The notes under the pieces: generated by a model
Databases searched by the model: none
Seen by the model: only the letters and a program-made list of their open reading frames with translations
Told to the model about the DNA's origin: nothing
Shown: piece by piece, positions 16,131 through 25,500 of the stretch
Layout: the number at the start of each line of letters is the position of its first letter
How positions within the stretch are numbered: the first letter of the stretch is position 1
Program-made: the position numbers and the translations under genes
Assembly: GCF_004217545.1 (NCBI RefSeq)
Contig: NZ_SHKY01000001.1
Location: forward strand, 5,890,001 to 5,954,000
Reading direction: 5' to 3'
Length of the DNA: 64,000 bases
Origin: Krasilnikovia cinnamomea
GTDB taxonomy: Bacteria; Actinomycetota; Actinomycetes; Mycobacteriales; Micromonosporaceae

Positions 16131-17513
16131 GTGAGCGTCAGCGCGGCGGCGGAGCGGTGCCGGATCACCGTCGTGGCCGGTGAACGACAATTGGATCTGG
16201 CCGTGCCGGCGGACATCCCGCTCGTCGACATGCTGCCCGCCATCGTGGACCTGTTCGGCGCCGAGACCACCAAACGGTTCGCCGGCAAGAGCCTGGCGCT
16301 GCAGCGGCTGGGCTCCGGCGTGCTCGACGAGGAGCAGACCGCCGCCGGGCTGGGTCTGCACGACGGCGACATCGTGTACCTCAACGCCAGCGACACACCG
16401 CTGCCGACGTTCGCCCACGACGATCTCATCGACGGGGTGGCCGGCACGGTCGCGAACCGCCCGATGCGCTGGTCGCCGGTGTTCACCCGCCGTACGTTGC
16501 GGGCTGGTGCGGCCGTGCCGCTCGCGCTCGGCCTGGCCGCCCCCGCCATGGCCGGTCCCGGTCCGGTGCGGATCCTGGCCGCGCTGACCATGGCCGTGGT
16601 GCTGCTTGCGGGCGCGCTGCTCGCCTCGCGGACGCTGGCGGACCGGCCGGCCGCGCTGCTGCTCGGCGGCGCGGCCATCGCCTACGCGGCGCTCGGCGGC
16701 GCGCTCGCGCCCGATCTCGCCGGGCCCGCTCCGGCCGGTGGGGCCCGGCTGGCCGCCGCCGCGGCCTGCGCTGCCGCCGTGGCCGCGGCCGTGGCGATCG
16801 CCATCGGCGCGTTGGGCCCCATGGTGGCGACCGTGCTGCCGGCGGCCGCCTGCGCGGTGGTCGGCGGGCTGCTGCAGGCCGGCGGGACCGTGCCGGCGGA
16901 TGCCGCCGCGGCGATCGTCGTCGGTGCGGTGCTGCTGGCCAGCCCGCTGCTGCCGTCGCTGGCGTTCCGCCTGGCCGGGATGCGGCTGCCCGACCTACCG
17001 GTCACGGCGCACGACATCACCCACGACGTGGCGCCCGTGCCGGACGCGGTGCTGACCCGCCAGAGCGCCGCCGCCGACCGGTACGTCACCGCCGGGCACC
17101 TGGCGATCGGGCTGGTGGCGGCCGCCGCGTTGACGACGCTGACCGGCGGTGGATGGGCGTCGGCGCTGCTGGCCCTCAACGTCTGTGCCCTGCTGCTGCT
17201 GCGCTTCCGGGTGCTGACCGGCGGCTGGCAGCGCCTGGCTCTGCTCGTCCCGGCCGGGTACGGGCTTGCCCTGCTGGTCGTGCGGGCCGCCGCGGCATGG
17301 GACTGGCCGGTACGGCTGACGGTCCTGCCGGCCGCCGCGCTGGCCACGTCGGCTGCCCTGCTCGCCGCCGCGCAGGCCCCGGACAGCCGCCGTCCCCGCC
17401 CGTACTGGGGCCGGGCCGCCGAGCTGGCCGAGAGCGCCCTGGCCGTGGCGCTGGTCCCTTCCGTGCTCGCGGTGCTCGGTGTGTACGCCTACGTGCGGGG
17501 CCTGGGTGGCTGA
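16131..17513 (+). CDS. eccD: Type VII secretion integral membrane protein EccD
   Basis: 460 residues from GTG 16131, behind GAAGGGGA. Residues ~1-85 form the YukD/ubiquitin-like domain (CRITVVAGERQLDLAVP..., ending near DIVYLN). The remainder is about eleven Ala/Leu/Val-rich membrane helices with short loops. EccD forms the bulk of the membrane pore complex in ESX systems. Its length matches the family. It is 40 nt upstream of eccB, which it presumably shares a transcript with. Codon use is extreme (Ala/Leu/Gly, G/C-ending), like its neighbours. Confidence 0.93.
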   Translation: MSVSAAAERCRITVVAGERQLDLAVPADIPLVDMLPAIVDLFGAETTKRFAGKSLALQRLGSGVLDEEQTAAGLGLHDGDIVYLNASDTPLPTFAHDDLIDGVAGTVANRPMRWSPVFTRRTLRAGAAVPLALGLAAPAMAGPGPVRILAALTMAVVLLAGALLASRTLADRPAALLLGGAAIAYAALGGALAPDLAGPAPAGGARLAAAAACAAAVAAAVAIAIGALGPMVATVLPAAACAVVGGLLQAGGTVPADAAAAIVVGAVLLASPLLPSLAFRLAGMRLPDLPVTAHDITHDVAPVPDAVLTRQSAAADRYVTAGHLAIGLVAAAALTTLTGGGWASALLALNVCALLLLRFRVLTGGWQRLALLVPAGYGLALLVVRAAAAWDWPVRLTVLPAAALATSAALLAAAQAPDSRRPRPYWGRAAELAESALAVALVPSVLAVLGVYAYVRGLGG

Positions 17514-17553
17514 CCGATCCCGGCCCGGCCAGGTCAAGCGATGAGGGTGGACG

Positions 17554-18933
17554 ATGCAGACCAAGCGTGACCAGCTCCAGGCGCACAACTTCGTGGTGGG
17601 CCGGCTGCGGTCGGCGCTGCTGCACGGCGATGCGGACGCTCTGGAGACACCCACGCGCAGGTTCAGTGTCGCGGCGTTCGCGGGGGCCATCGTCGCGGCG
17701 CTGATCGTGGCGGGCTTCGGCGCCTACGGCTTCTTCTTCCCGGGCGCGAACACCGCCTGGCGGGAGCCGGGCACGATCATCGTGGAGAAGGAGACCGGTA
17801 CCCGCTATCTCTACGACCGCGCGCACGAGGTGCTGCGACCGGTGCTCAACCACGCCTCCGCGCGCCTGCTGGTCGGCGCCGACGCCCGGATCCGATCGGT
17901 GTCCGCCAAGTCACTGCGCGGCGTACGCCACGGCCTGCCGCTCGGCATCCCGAACGCGCCGGACGCCCTGCCAGCACGGAACCGGCTGACCGCCGCGCCG
18001 TGGCTGGTCTGCGTCACCACCGCCGCGGGCACGGCACCGCCCAGCGTCACCCTGGCGATCGGCCAGGACCGCGGCACGACCGCGACGGCGGAGCCCGACG
18101 CCGCCGCACTGGTCGCCGACGGCACCGACCGGTATCTGATCTGGAACGGCCGTCGGCTGCGGGTCGCCGGCCCGGCGGCCGCGGTGGCGTTGCAGCTCGA
18201 CCAGGTCACCCCGGTGCGGGTCACGGCGGCCTGGCTCGGCGTGTGGCCGGACGGACCCGACCTGAGTCCACCGCGGATCCCGGGGCGGGGTGCTCCGGGA
18301 CCCACCGTCGGTGGCAAGGCGACCCGCGTCGGGCAGGTGCTCCAGGCCGCCACCGGCACGGGTCCGGCGAACTTCTGGCTCGTGCTCGCCGACGGTCTGC
18401 GCCCGCTGTCGACCACGGTGGCCGGTCTGGTGCTCGCCGACCCCGCCAGCCACAGCGCGTACCCGGGAGGGGATCCGGGCGCGACGGTGGTCTCCGCCGC
18501 CGGGGTGGCCGCAGCGCCGCGTTCCACGGCCGGGCTGGACCTCGGCGAGTTGCCGCCGCGGCCGCCCCGGCTGATCGATCCCGCCGGTGCCCGGAACCAG
18601 TCTCTGTGCGCCCGCACCGGCTTCGGCCCGGCCGGTCAGGACCTGGTGTGGGCCGATGCCGGGGCACTTGCGGGCGGTGCGGCGCCGCCCGGTGCGGACG
18701 GCGCGCCGGCCCTCGACCGGGTGGCGATCGCCGGTGGGGTCGGGGTGCTGGCCCGGTCCGATCCCGGCCCGCAGCTCTCGCTGATCACCGATGTGGGGCT
18801 GCGCTTCCCGCTGTCCGCCGATGCCGTTGCGGCGCTGGGTTACGCGGACGTGCCGGCCCTCGACGTGCCCCCTTCGTTGCTGTCGTTGCTGCCGGTCGGG
18901 CCGACCCTCGATCCGCGGGCGGCGGGCGCATAG
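17554..18933 (+). CDS. eccB: Type VII secretion protein EccB
   Basis: 459 residues. The N-terminus MQTKRDQLQAHNFVVGRL followed by RR is the family hallmark. One membrane helix lies at ~49-70 (AGAIVAALIVAGFGAYGFFF). The rest is the extracytoplasmic R1-R4 repeat region, with ITDVGLRFPLSADAVAALGY near the C-terminus. EccB joins EccC, EccD and EccE in the T7SS membrane complex. The start ATG has GAGGGTGG upstream. It lies directly behind eccD and ahead of the WXG100 genes; a 163-nt gap before the latter may hold a separate promoter. Confidence 0.93.
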   Translation: MQTKRDQLQAHNFVVGRLRSALLHGDADALETPTRRFSVAAFAGAIVAALIVAGFGAYGFFFPGANTAWREPGTIIVEKETGTRYLYDRAHEVLRPVLNHASARLLVGADARIRSVSAKSLRGVRHGLPLGIPNAPDALPARNRLTAAPWLVCVTTAAGTAPPSVTLAIGQDRGTTATAEPDAAALVADGTDRYLIWNGRRLRVAGPAAAVALQLDQVTPVRVTAAWLGVWPDGPDLSPPRIPGRGAPGPTVGGKATRVGQVLQAATGTGPANFWLVLADGLRPLSTTVAGLVLADPASHSAYPGGDPGATVVSAAGVAAAPRSTAGLDLGELPPRPPRLIDPAGARNQSLCARTGFGPAGQDLVWADAGALAGGAAPPGADGAPALDRVAIAGGVGVLARSDPGPQLSLITDVGLRFPLSADAVAALGYADVPALDVPPSLLSLLPVGPTLDPRAAGA

Positions 18934-19033
18934 GCCCCCGGACCCACTGCCGGGGCCGCCGTCTCATCGCAATTCTGGGCCTGCACCGCGCCGGGGTGCG
19001 GTCGCTACGTTCGTTTCTGTCAGTTCCGGCGCC

Positions 19034-19047
19034 GCCGGAATTCCGGC
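19034..19047. promoter_or_regulatory. 14-bp palindrome upstream of WXG100 operon
   Basis: GCCGGAATTCCGGC lies 50 nt ahead of the first WXG100 start, in the 163-nt gap after eccB. It may be an operator or part of the promoter for the substrate genes; no clear -10/-35 pair could be assigned. Confidence 0.2.
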
Positions 19048-19096
19048 CTCCGGCCGAAGAATGAGCGGCGTCCACAGGCGCGAAGGGTGATCGGTC

Positions 19097-19387
19097 ATGT
19101 CGCAACCGAAACTGGAAATCCATCTGGACGAACTGAGGGCCGCGCTGGCGGACTTCCACCATTACCAGGGGCAGGCAGAACAGATCCGCAAGACGGTGGA
19201 CGGCTCGATCCGGAACATCGGGGGCGGGTGGTGGGGTGAGGCCCGAACGGCGTACGACCACACCATCCAGCAGTGGCTGGGGGACTACCAGTCCATGGTC
19301 AGCGTGCCGCTGGAGAACCTGATCGCCTGGTTCAACCGCATGATCAAGATCATGGAACACGCCGAGGCGACGAACACCAAGAGCTGA
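19097..19387 (+). CDS. WXG100-family T7SS substrate (EsxA/B-like)
   Basis: 96 residues, the standard WXG100 size. Two amphipathic helices flank the turn NIGGGWWGEAR, which supplies the W-x-G element (WWG). The second helix ends at IEMHAE-like charged residues. Such proteins form four-helix dimers and are exported by EccC-powered T7SS. The gene sits at the head of a tight run of small secreted-type genes, and the next start is 28 nt away. The neighbouring WXG100 gene is the likely dimer partner. Confidence 0.88.
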   Translation: MSQPKLEIHLDELRAALADFHHYQGQAEQIRKTVDGSIRNIGGGWWGEARTAYDHTIQQWLGDYQSMVSVPLENLIAWFNRMIKIMEHAEATNTKS

Positions 19388-19415
19388 CCCCCTCGACCCC
19401 TCCGGAAGGAAAGTC

Positions 19416-19697
19416 ATGGCATTCGGAATCACCTACGAGACGGTCAATTCGGCCGCCACGCGACTGCGTACCGAGAGCGGGAATCTCGACGCCGTGGTGC
19501 GCGACATGAGGAAGACCGCCGACCGCTACTTCGCCCAGTGGCATGCGATGTCCGTCGAGACGTACACCGACGCGCACATGAAATGGAACAAGCAGGCGGC
19601 GGAGATGCAGAACGACCTCGAGACGAACATCCACCGGCTGTACCAGATCGTGGCCCGCTACCAGGACGGCGACGCGCAGGCGGCCAAAGGCATGTGA
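19416..19697 (+). CDS. WXG100-family T7SS substrate, partner of preceding gene
   Basis: 93 residues with a helical hairpin and a central turn YFAQWHAMSVETY, in which the canonical WXG becomes W-x-A/M. A helix rich in Glu, Gln and Asn follows (KQAAEMQNDLETNIHRLYQIV). Size, fold and position next to a canonical WXG100 gene indicate an EsxA/EsxB-type heterodimer. The degenerate turn is common in one member of such pairs. It has a strong ribosome site (GGAAGGAAAG). Confidence 0.82.
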   Translation: MAFGITYETVNSAATRLRTESGNLDAVVRDMRKTADRYFAQWHAMSVETYTDAHMKWNKQAAEMQNDLETNIHRLYQIVARYQDGDAQAAKGM

Positions 19698-19746
19698 TGC
19701 CGCACCCCGAAGGGCCGATGCGGCCCGCATCCGGAAAGGACATGAC

Positions 19747-20127
19747 ATGGGCGACTCCTCGGGTCCCGGGCACGAGCCGAAACTCACCGTGGACGACGAG
19801 CGTATGCGGAACGCGGCGACGCGGCTGCGTGAGGTGCCGCCGATCCTGGACTCCGCACAGGGTCCACTGCCGAACATCACGGTGCGAGCCGGGGCGTTCG
19901 CCGAGGGGGAGGCGCTGACCAAGACGATCCACGGCACCCTGACCGACTTCGTCGGCATCCTGGAGCTGGGGCAGCTCACCTTCGAGGACCTGGCGGGCGG
20001 GCTGGAGAAGGCGGTCGTCATCCTCACCGACTCCGACAAGAAGAACGACGGCGAGGCGACCGAGCCCTTCACGATGATCGACAACCGGTACACCACCAGT
20101 GCCGGTGTCGATCCCAAGGGTTCCTGA
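19747..20127 (+). CDS. EspC-like ESX secretion-associated protein
   Basis: 126 residues, mostly helical. The first half (KLTVDDERMRNAATRLREV) resembles the start of EspC/DUF2580-type proteins encoded in ESX loci. It lacks an obvious W-x-G turn. Cytoplasmic-type N-terminus without a signal peptide, as expected for a T7SS substrate. It lies in the substrate operon 49 nt after the second WXG100 gene. The assignment rests on position, size and helical pattern, so function is tentative. Confidence 0.55.
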   Translation: MGDSSGPGHEPKLTVDDERMRNAATRLREVPPILDSAQGPLPNITVRAGAFAEGEALTKTIHGTLTDFVGILELGQLTFEDLAGGLEKAVVILTDSDKKNDGEATEPFTMIDNRYTTSAGVDPKGS

Positions 20128-20201
20128 CAGGGGTTTCACGGCCGACCCGCCGGTTCGACGAGCCGGCGGGTCAGCGCCCGGACAGCGGTGAGGAGTGAGC
20201 G

Positions 20202-21710
20202 ATGCCCGACGAAAAGCCCACGGACGACAAGGACTGGAGCGGCTGGGACTGGCGCAAGATCGAAGCCGCCCTCGTCGGCGACGTGTCCGCCGAGGGCTAC
20301 ACCCAGATCAACAAGCTGGTCGCCAGTGATCCGCAGTCGCTGTGGGGTGCCGGACACTCGCTGGCGGCGGTCCGGAACGCCCTGTCCAGCACCATCGAGA
20401 CGCTGGCCAAGCAGCGCCGCGACCTGATCGGCGGGGAAGCGTGGACCGGCGCGGCGGCCACGAGGTTCGACGAGCTGACCGGACGGATCAAGGCCCAGTT
20501 CGACGCCAACCACCTCCTGTTGTCCCGCAACCGGAACTACATCGAGCTGATCAACGTCGCCGGGGATGCGCTGAAGCTGGCCATCGACGCCGTCATCCAG
20601 ATCAACTACTGGGGCGCGGAGGCCACCCGGCAGAGATACATCGACCTCCTGAAGGCCTACGAGGCGTCCACGAAGACGGTCGCGGGTCCGCACGGCACGG
20701 TGAATGTCATCCGAACGGGGACGAAGCCGAAGGAGCCCTGGTTCACCAACAGCAAGGGCGAGATCGTCTACACCCCGTCGGCCTACAAGGACATCGACGA
20801 CGACATGACCCGGCAGGCCCGGGTGGTGCTGACCCGCCTGGCGACCGCGTACCGCGACGTGAACGCCTCGCTGGTGTATCTGAAGCCGACGAAGAACCTG
20901 CCCGCGGCGCCACCCCCTAACACGCCGCCGCCCAACACGCCCCCACCGCCGAATCTCAAGCCGCCGCCCAACTCCCCGGATCTCAAGCCCCCGCCGGACC
21001 CGAAAGCACCACCGGACCTGAAACCGCCGCCGGACCCGTCCGATGTGTTCAAGCCCCCGCCGGAGGTCAAGCTGCCGCCGACAGCGCCGCCGCCTCCCAT
21101 CCTTCCGCCCGGTGGCTTCGTCCCGCCACCGGTTCGTCCCGGCGGGCGGGTACCACCCGGAAAGCTTCCACCGGGGATCCCGGGCCTGCCCGGCGGATCG
21201 AACCGCCGGTCCGGGCTGCCCGGCGGATCGAACCTCAAGGCCGGGCTGCCCGGTGGATCGAACATCAAGGCCGGGCTGCCCGGCGGCGGATCGCTGCCGG
21301 GTGGTGGCCGGTCGTCCGGTGCGCCGTTCGCGCCACCGGTGCGGTCCGGGTTCCCGGCCGCCGGTGTGGCGCCGCCCGGGTCCCCCCGCGCCCAGGACCT
21401 GATGATCTCGGGACGCGGCACGCCCACGCCGGGCGGGCTGGGCGGCATGCCGTACCCGCCGATGGGCATGGGCGCCGGGGCGCCCGGCGGCAAGCAGGAC
21501 GAGGAGGAGCGTGAACGCACCACCTGGCTGCAGGAGGACCGCGACATCTGGGGGGTCGGCACCGACGTCGCGCCCGGCGTCATCCGCGGCGGCGACCCCG
21601 ATGCGTACGAGGAGCCCGAGTACGTGGTGGAACCGTTCGCCACCGCACCGGACGAGACCGGGGCGACGCAGACCGCCCCGGCGCAGCACTACTACCAGAC
21701 CGGACGGTGA
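20202..21710 (+). CDS. Long WXG/PPE-like secreted protein with proline-rich repeat tail
   Basis: 502 residues. Residues ~1-230 form a WXG100-like helical domain with turn GEAWTGAAATRFDEL. Residues ~230-310 are a Pro-rich spacer built from PPPNTPPP- and LKPPPD-type units. A tract of 10-residue GLPGGSN-type repeats follows. The C-terminus carries a conserved-looking WLQEDRDIWGVGTDVAPGVI motif. The design recalls PPE-like proteins of actinomycete ESX loci, probably a surface or cell-wall-spanning T7SS substrate. It lies in the substrate operon between the EspC-like and YbaB-like genes. Confidence 0.7.
   Translation: MPDEKPTDDKDWSGWDWRKIEAALVGDVSAEGYTQINKLVASDPQSLWGAGHSLAAVRNALSSTIETLAKQRRDLIGGEAWTGAAATRFDELTGRIKAQFDANHLLLSRNRNYIELINVAGDALKLAIDAVIQINYWGAEATRQRYIDLLKAYEASTKTVAGPHGTVNVIRTGTKPKEPWFTNSKGEIVYTPSAYKDIDDDMTRQARVVLTRLATAYRDVNASLVYLKPTKNLPAAPPPNTPPPNTPPPPNLKPPPNSPDLKPPPDPKAPPDLKPPPDPSDVFKPPPEVKLPPTAPPPPILPPGGFVPPPVRPGGRVPPGKLPPGIPGLPGGSNRRSGLPGGSNLKAGLPGGSNIKAGLPGGGSLPGGGRSSGAPFAPPVRSGFPAAGVAPPGSPRAQDLMISGRGTPTPGGLGGMPYPPMGMGAGAPGGKQDEEERERTTWLQEDRDIWGVGTDVAPGVIRGGDPDAYEEPEYVVEPFATAPDETGATQTAPAQHYYQTGR
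21182..21290 (+). repeat. 30-bp tandem repeat (about 3.6 copies) in PPE-like gene
   Basis: Copies at ~21182, 21212, 21242 and 21272 (partial) encode the 10-residue unit GLPGGSN(R/L/I)(R/K)(S/A). Near identity at the DNA level suggests recent slippage expansion. Confidence 0.85.
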
Positions 21711-21778
21711 CCGTCGCGGCCGCCGGGTCACGGCGGCCGCGACGCACGCCACGGAAGCACCGACACGGAAGGCACGTG

Positions 21779-22183
21779 ATGAGTACAGCGCAACGACGCC
21801 CCGACCAGGTCGCCGCGGACTACGCCCGGCACCGGGCCGAGGCGGTGGAGACCCAGCGGCGGATCTCCGCACTGTCCGCGACCGTGACCTCGGCCCAGGG
21901 CCTGGTCACCGTGACCGTTGACGCCCGGTCGGAGATCACCTCGCTGACCTTCAACTCCCAGCAGTACCGCCGGATGGCCGCCGCCGAGCTGGCGCACGTC
22001 GTCCTCGACACCGTCAAGCGCGCCCGGGCGAGCGTCCTGCAGCAGATGACCGAGGTCATGCCGGCGGCTCGCCTCGCCGGCATGGCCCTGCCGGACGTGC
22101 TGGCCGGCAGGGTCGACATCGAGCGGATGCTCCCCGAACGTCTCGAGTTCGGCACACCGCCGCTCACCCCCGGCCGCGGCTGA
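21779..22183 (+). CDS. YbaB/EbfC-family DNA-binding protein
   Basis: 134 residues from ATG 21779 (GGAAGG upstream). A helix-strand-strand pattern, with GLVTVTVDARSEITSLTF in the middle and a long helix after it, matches the YbaB/EbfC nucleoid-associated fold. Paralogues of this family recur within actinomycete T7SS loci, where their role is unknown. It is flanked closely by the PPE-like gene and another WXG100-like gene in the substrate operon, so co-expression is expected. The C-terminal ~30 residues extend beyond the usual fold. Confidence 0.75.
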   Translation: MSTAQRRPDQVAADYARHRAEAVETQRRISALSATVTSAQGLVTVTVDARSEITSLTFNSQQYRRMAAAELAHVVLDTVKRARASVLQQMTEVMPAARLAGMALPDVLAGRVDIERMLPERLEFGTPPLTPGRG

Positions 22184-22199
22184 GGCGGGGGAGGCGACG

Positions 22200-22523
22200 A
22201 TGGCCCAGCAGCTCACAGTGGACGAGGGCAGCGTCCAGAACGCGGGTGTGCTGCTGCTCGGCGCCGCCCAGAAGGTGCAGGCGGCACTGGGCACCCTGGA
22301 GACGGCCCTGAGTGCGGCCGGCACGTGCTGGGGGAGCTCCGACGAGACCGCCAAGCAGTTCGCGAAACAGTACGTGCCCGGCCGCGACGAGGTGCTCCAG
22401 GCCAGCCGCGACCTGGAGAAGGTGCTGCGGCAGGAAGGCGAGAGGGCGCAGAAGGCGATCGGCCTCCTCGCCGGAGTCGAGTACGAGAACCTCCGGGACG
22501 CCAAGTCCACTCCGTCCACGTAG
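22200..22523 (+). CDS. WXG100-like protein paired with giant effector
   Basis: 107 residues, helical, with a turn ...AAGTCWGSSDETAKQF holding W-G-S in the WXG position. The gene lies 21 nt upstream of the giant effector, whose own N-terminus is WXG-like. This matches the usual arrangement in which a small WXG protein pairs with the effector's N-terminal domain for T7 export. The ribosome site GGGGGAGG is strong. Confidence 0.72.
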   Translation: MAQQLTVDEGSVQNAGVLLLGAAQKVQAALGTLETALSAAGTCWGSSDETAKQFAKQYVPGRDEVLQASRDLEKVLRQEGERAQKAIGLLAGVEYENLRDAKSTPST

Positions 22524-22544
22524 CCGCGCATCCGGGAGCGACGC

Positions 22545-25500
22545 ATGGGTATGGAGGTCGACGAGTGGGTCGGCGACCTGTTCAAGGTCGTCGTCGGCGA
22601 AGAGTGGCCCGAGGCCGACGAGACGAAGCTCCGCGACCTGGCGCGTGCCTGGTACACCTTCGCCGACGCGCTGACCGGCGTCGACGCGGACATCGCCGCC
22701 GCGGCCAAGGCCGCGAACGGTTGGGAGGGTGACGCCGCCCAGCGAACCAGGAGCACGCTGAACGCGCTGCTCACCAGCGGGTCGCTGGAGAAGCTGACCG
22801 ACGGCGCGCGCAAGCTCGGCCAGTACGCGGAGAACACCGCGCTGACCGTCGAGTACACCAAGGCTTCCATCATCGGCCAGGTGGTCATTCTCGCCACGCA
22901 GATCGTGTGGCTGCTGCCGATGCTGTTCTTCCCGCCCACGGCGCCCGGGGCGGCGGCGACGATGAGCTCGCTGATCGCGACGGCACGCGTCGTCGTCGTG
23001 AACCTGGTCAAGAACCTGGTGAAGGCGATCGCGTGGAACATGGTCATCCAGGTGGGCCTGGATGTGGCGATCCAGCTCGGGCAGATCGCCGCCGGCAACC
23101 GCACCTTCAGCACCTGGGACACGAAGAAGACCGGCGGCGCGGCGGTCTCCGCCGGGCTCGCCGGGATCCTGGGCGTGGGATTGCACGGCTTCGGCAACAA
23201 GCTGTTCGGCCACAAGTTCATGCAGTCCTTCTTCGGCCAGGTCACCAAGGGAGCCCTGCACGAATGGGGCACCGAGGGCCTGTCGGACCTGATCTACAAC
23301 GGCCGCCGGGAGGCACCGTCGGGCTGGTCCGCCAGCGCGGGGGCGGTGGAAGGGGCGGTGGACTGGCTCGGCGGCAAGACCCGGGGCGGGTTCGCGCGCA
23401 ACGGGGGACTGGGCCCGGGCCCGGACATCGGCGACATCACCATCCCCGGCCTGGACGGCCCGGGCGGCTCCACCACCCCGCGGATCGATCTCGGCGCCGG
23501 ACCGGACACCTTCACCGGACCCGCCCGGATCATCGGGGACGTCAGCTTTGACGGCCATTTCGTGGACCAGGACACCTTCGTCGGTTCCGTCACCGCCACC
23601 GGCACGTTCACACCCTCCGGTGGGACCTCGGTCACCGGCACCTTCACCGGGACGGGCACGTTCCGCGGCCGGTTCGACGGCACCGTCGGCCCGGTGGCGT
23701 TCGGGTCCGTCGAGCACAACGCCGTGGCGGTGCGGCTGGCGGCCTCCGGCGGCCTCACCGGTCACTTCGAGCTGTCCGGCCAGTTCACGCCGGGACCGGC
23801 GAGCGATGCCCGCTTCACCGAGATGTCCGGGGACGTCGACGCCGTCAATCCGGCCCTGGTCGGCGCCGCCGCTGCGGTGACGACCGGCGACGGCGCGTCG
23901 GGACCGCTGGTTGCGGTCGGCGCCGGGGCGCCGGGAGGCCCGGGGACGGCCGTCGGCGGCGCCGCACCGCCGACGACCGTCTCGGGGAGCGCGGCGCCGG
24001 CGACGGCCGTGCCGACTGTGGCGTCGCCGCCCGGCGCGTCCGGCGCGATTCCGGCCGGGAACATCGTCGTGTCCCCGGCCGGGTCGTCAACGGCGGTGGC
24101 CCCGACCGCCACCCCCGTCACCGTGACCCCCACCGGATCAGCGGTGCCGCCGGTGCGCCCGGCCGCCGCCGTGCCCGGACCCCGAGTGGTGAACGGTCCC
24201 GCGCGGCAGTCCAGGCCGGACCCCACGCCATCCGGCGAGGGCCGGGTCACCGAACGCGGGGACGGCCGGGTGCCCGGCAGGCTGCCCGAGGAGGAATTCA
24301 CCCGGGTGATCCGGGACGGCGATCCAGCCCCGACCGGTACAAAGTCAACGACCGGCACCGAGTCCACGACCGGCACCCGCCTTTCGGCCACCGCCGTGGC
24401 CCAGCCGCTGTCGCTGCGGGGCGACACCACCCCGGGCGGCCCGGCCCGGGAACCGGCGGGCGAGGCCACCGGGGCGGGCGCCCTGCCGCCGCCGTGGTCG
24501 GGCGCCACCTCGACCGAGCTGGCTACGCACACCGGCCCGCTGTTGCCGGACCCGCCCGCGACGTGGTTGGTGCTGGACTTCCACCGGCTGGACGGTGACG
24601 CGAGGGTGCAGTACCTGGCGTTCAAGAGCACCCATCTGGACTCCACCCAGGGCGACGAGCGGGTGCAGTGGGACGACGGCAACCACCGGCTGGTACTGAG
24701 CCTGAGTTATCAGACGCTGACCGACATCTACGCGCCGCTGAAGCATGCGATGAACGCGTACGTCGGGCGGTTGGTCGAGATGGACGCGCGGTCCACGCCC
24801 GAGCGGTTCCATGACGCCTTCGCCACCGACGAGTACCGCCTCCACTGGGATGCGGCCGACGCCGCGCTGGAGGTGGCATCCGCGCGGCGGGTCAGGGATT
24901 TCGCCCTGACTTCGGCGGCGCCTGCACCGCATCCGCTGGCCGAGCCGGTCCTGCCGCATGCGGCACTGGACGCCCTGCTGGGCGATCCGGACGTGCCCGG
25001 GTTCATCATCGGCGAGCACCACGGCCAGGAGGCGGCGTGGCGGTTCCTGGCCGAGCACATGCAGGACCTGCGCGCCGCCGGGGTGGAAACGCTCTACCTG
25101 GAGACGATCCGGCACGGCGACTATCAGCGCGATGTCGACAGCTACCTGGTGAACGGGGAGATGCCGGCACCGCTGCACAGGTTCCTGAATGCGTACGAGG
25201 CGAACCGCGGGCTCGGGCCCGACGGCGGCCCGCGGCGGGTGCTGGAGGAGGCCCGTAACAGCGGGATGCGGGTGGTGGGCATCGACGACGTCACGGCGCG
25301 GCGACCGGGAGTGGGACCGTCCGCCCTGACCACCCGGGTCCGGAAAATGAACGTGTTCGCCGAGCGCACGATCGACACCGACCGTTTCGGGCGTCCGTCG
25401 CCGGGCCGGTACGTGGTGCTGGTGGGCGCGGCGCACAGCCACACGCACCCCAACGACTACGTGTCGGCCATCGCCGAACCCACCCAGCCGAACGGTATCC

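Noticed and set aside
15987..16418. N-terminal extension of EccC
   Set aside because: It is antisense to the start of eccD, and the family N-terminus begins at the GTG 15986 product.
20900..21643. Minus-strand Gly-rich frame opposite the PPE-like gene
   Set aside because: Mirror of the proline-rich tract; repeats arise from the sense-strand coding.
23762..24682. Minus-strand frame opposite the effector linker
   Set aside because: Low-complexity Thr/Ala/Pro/Gly shadow of the linker; no independent start or domain.
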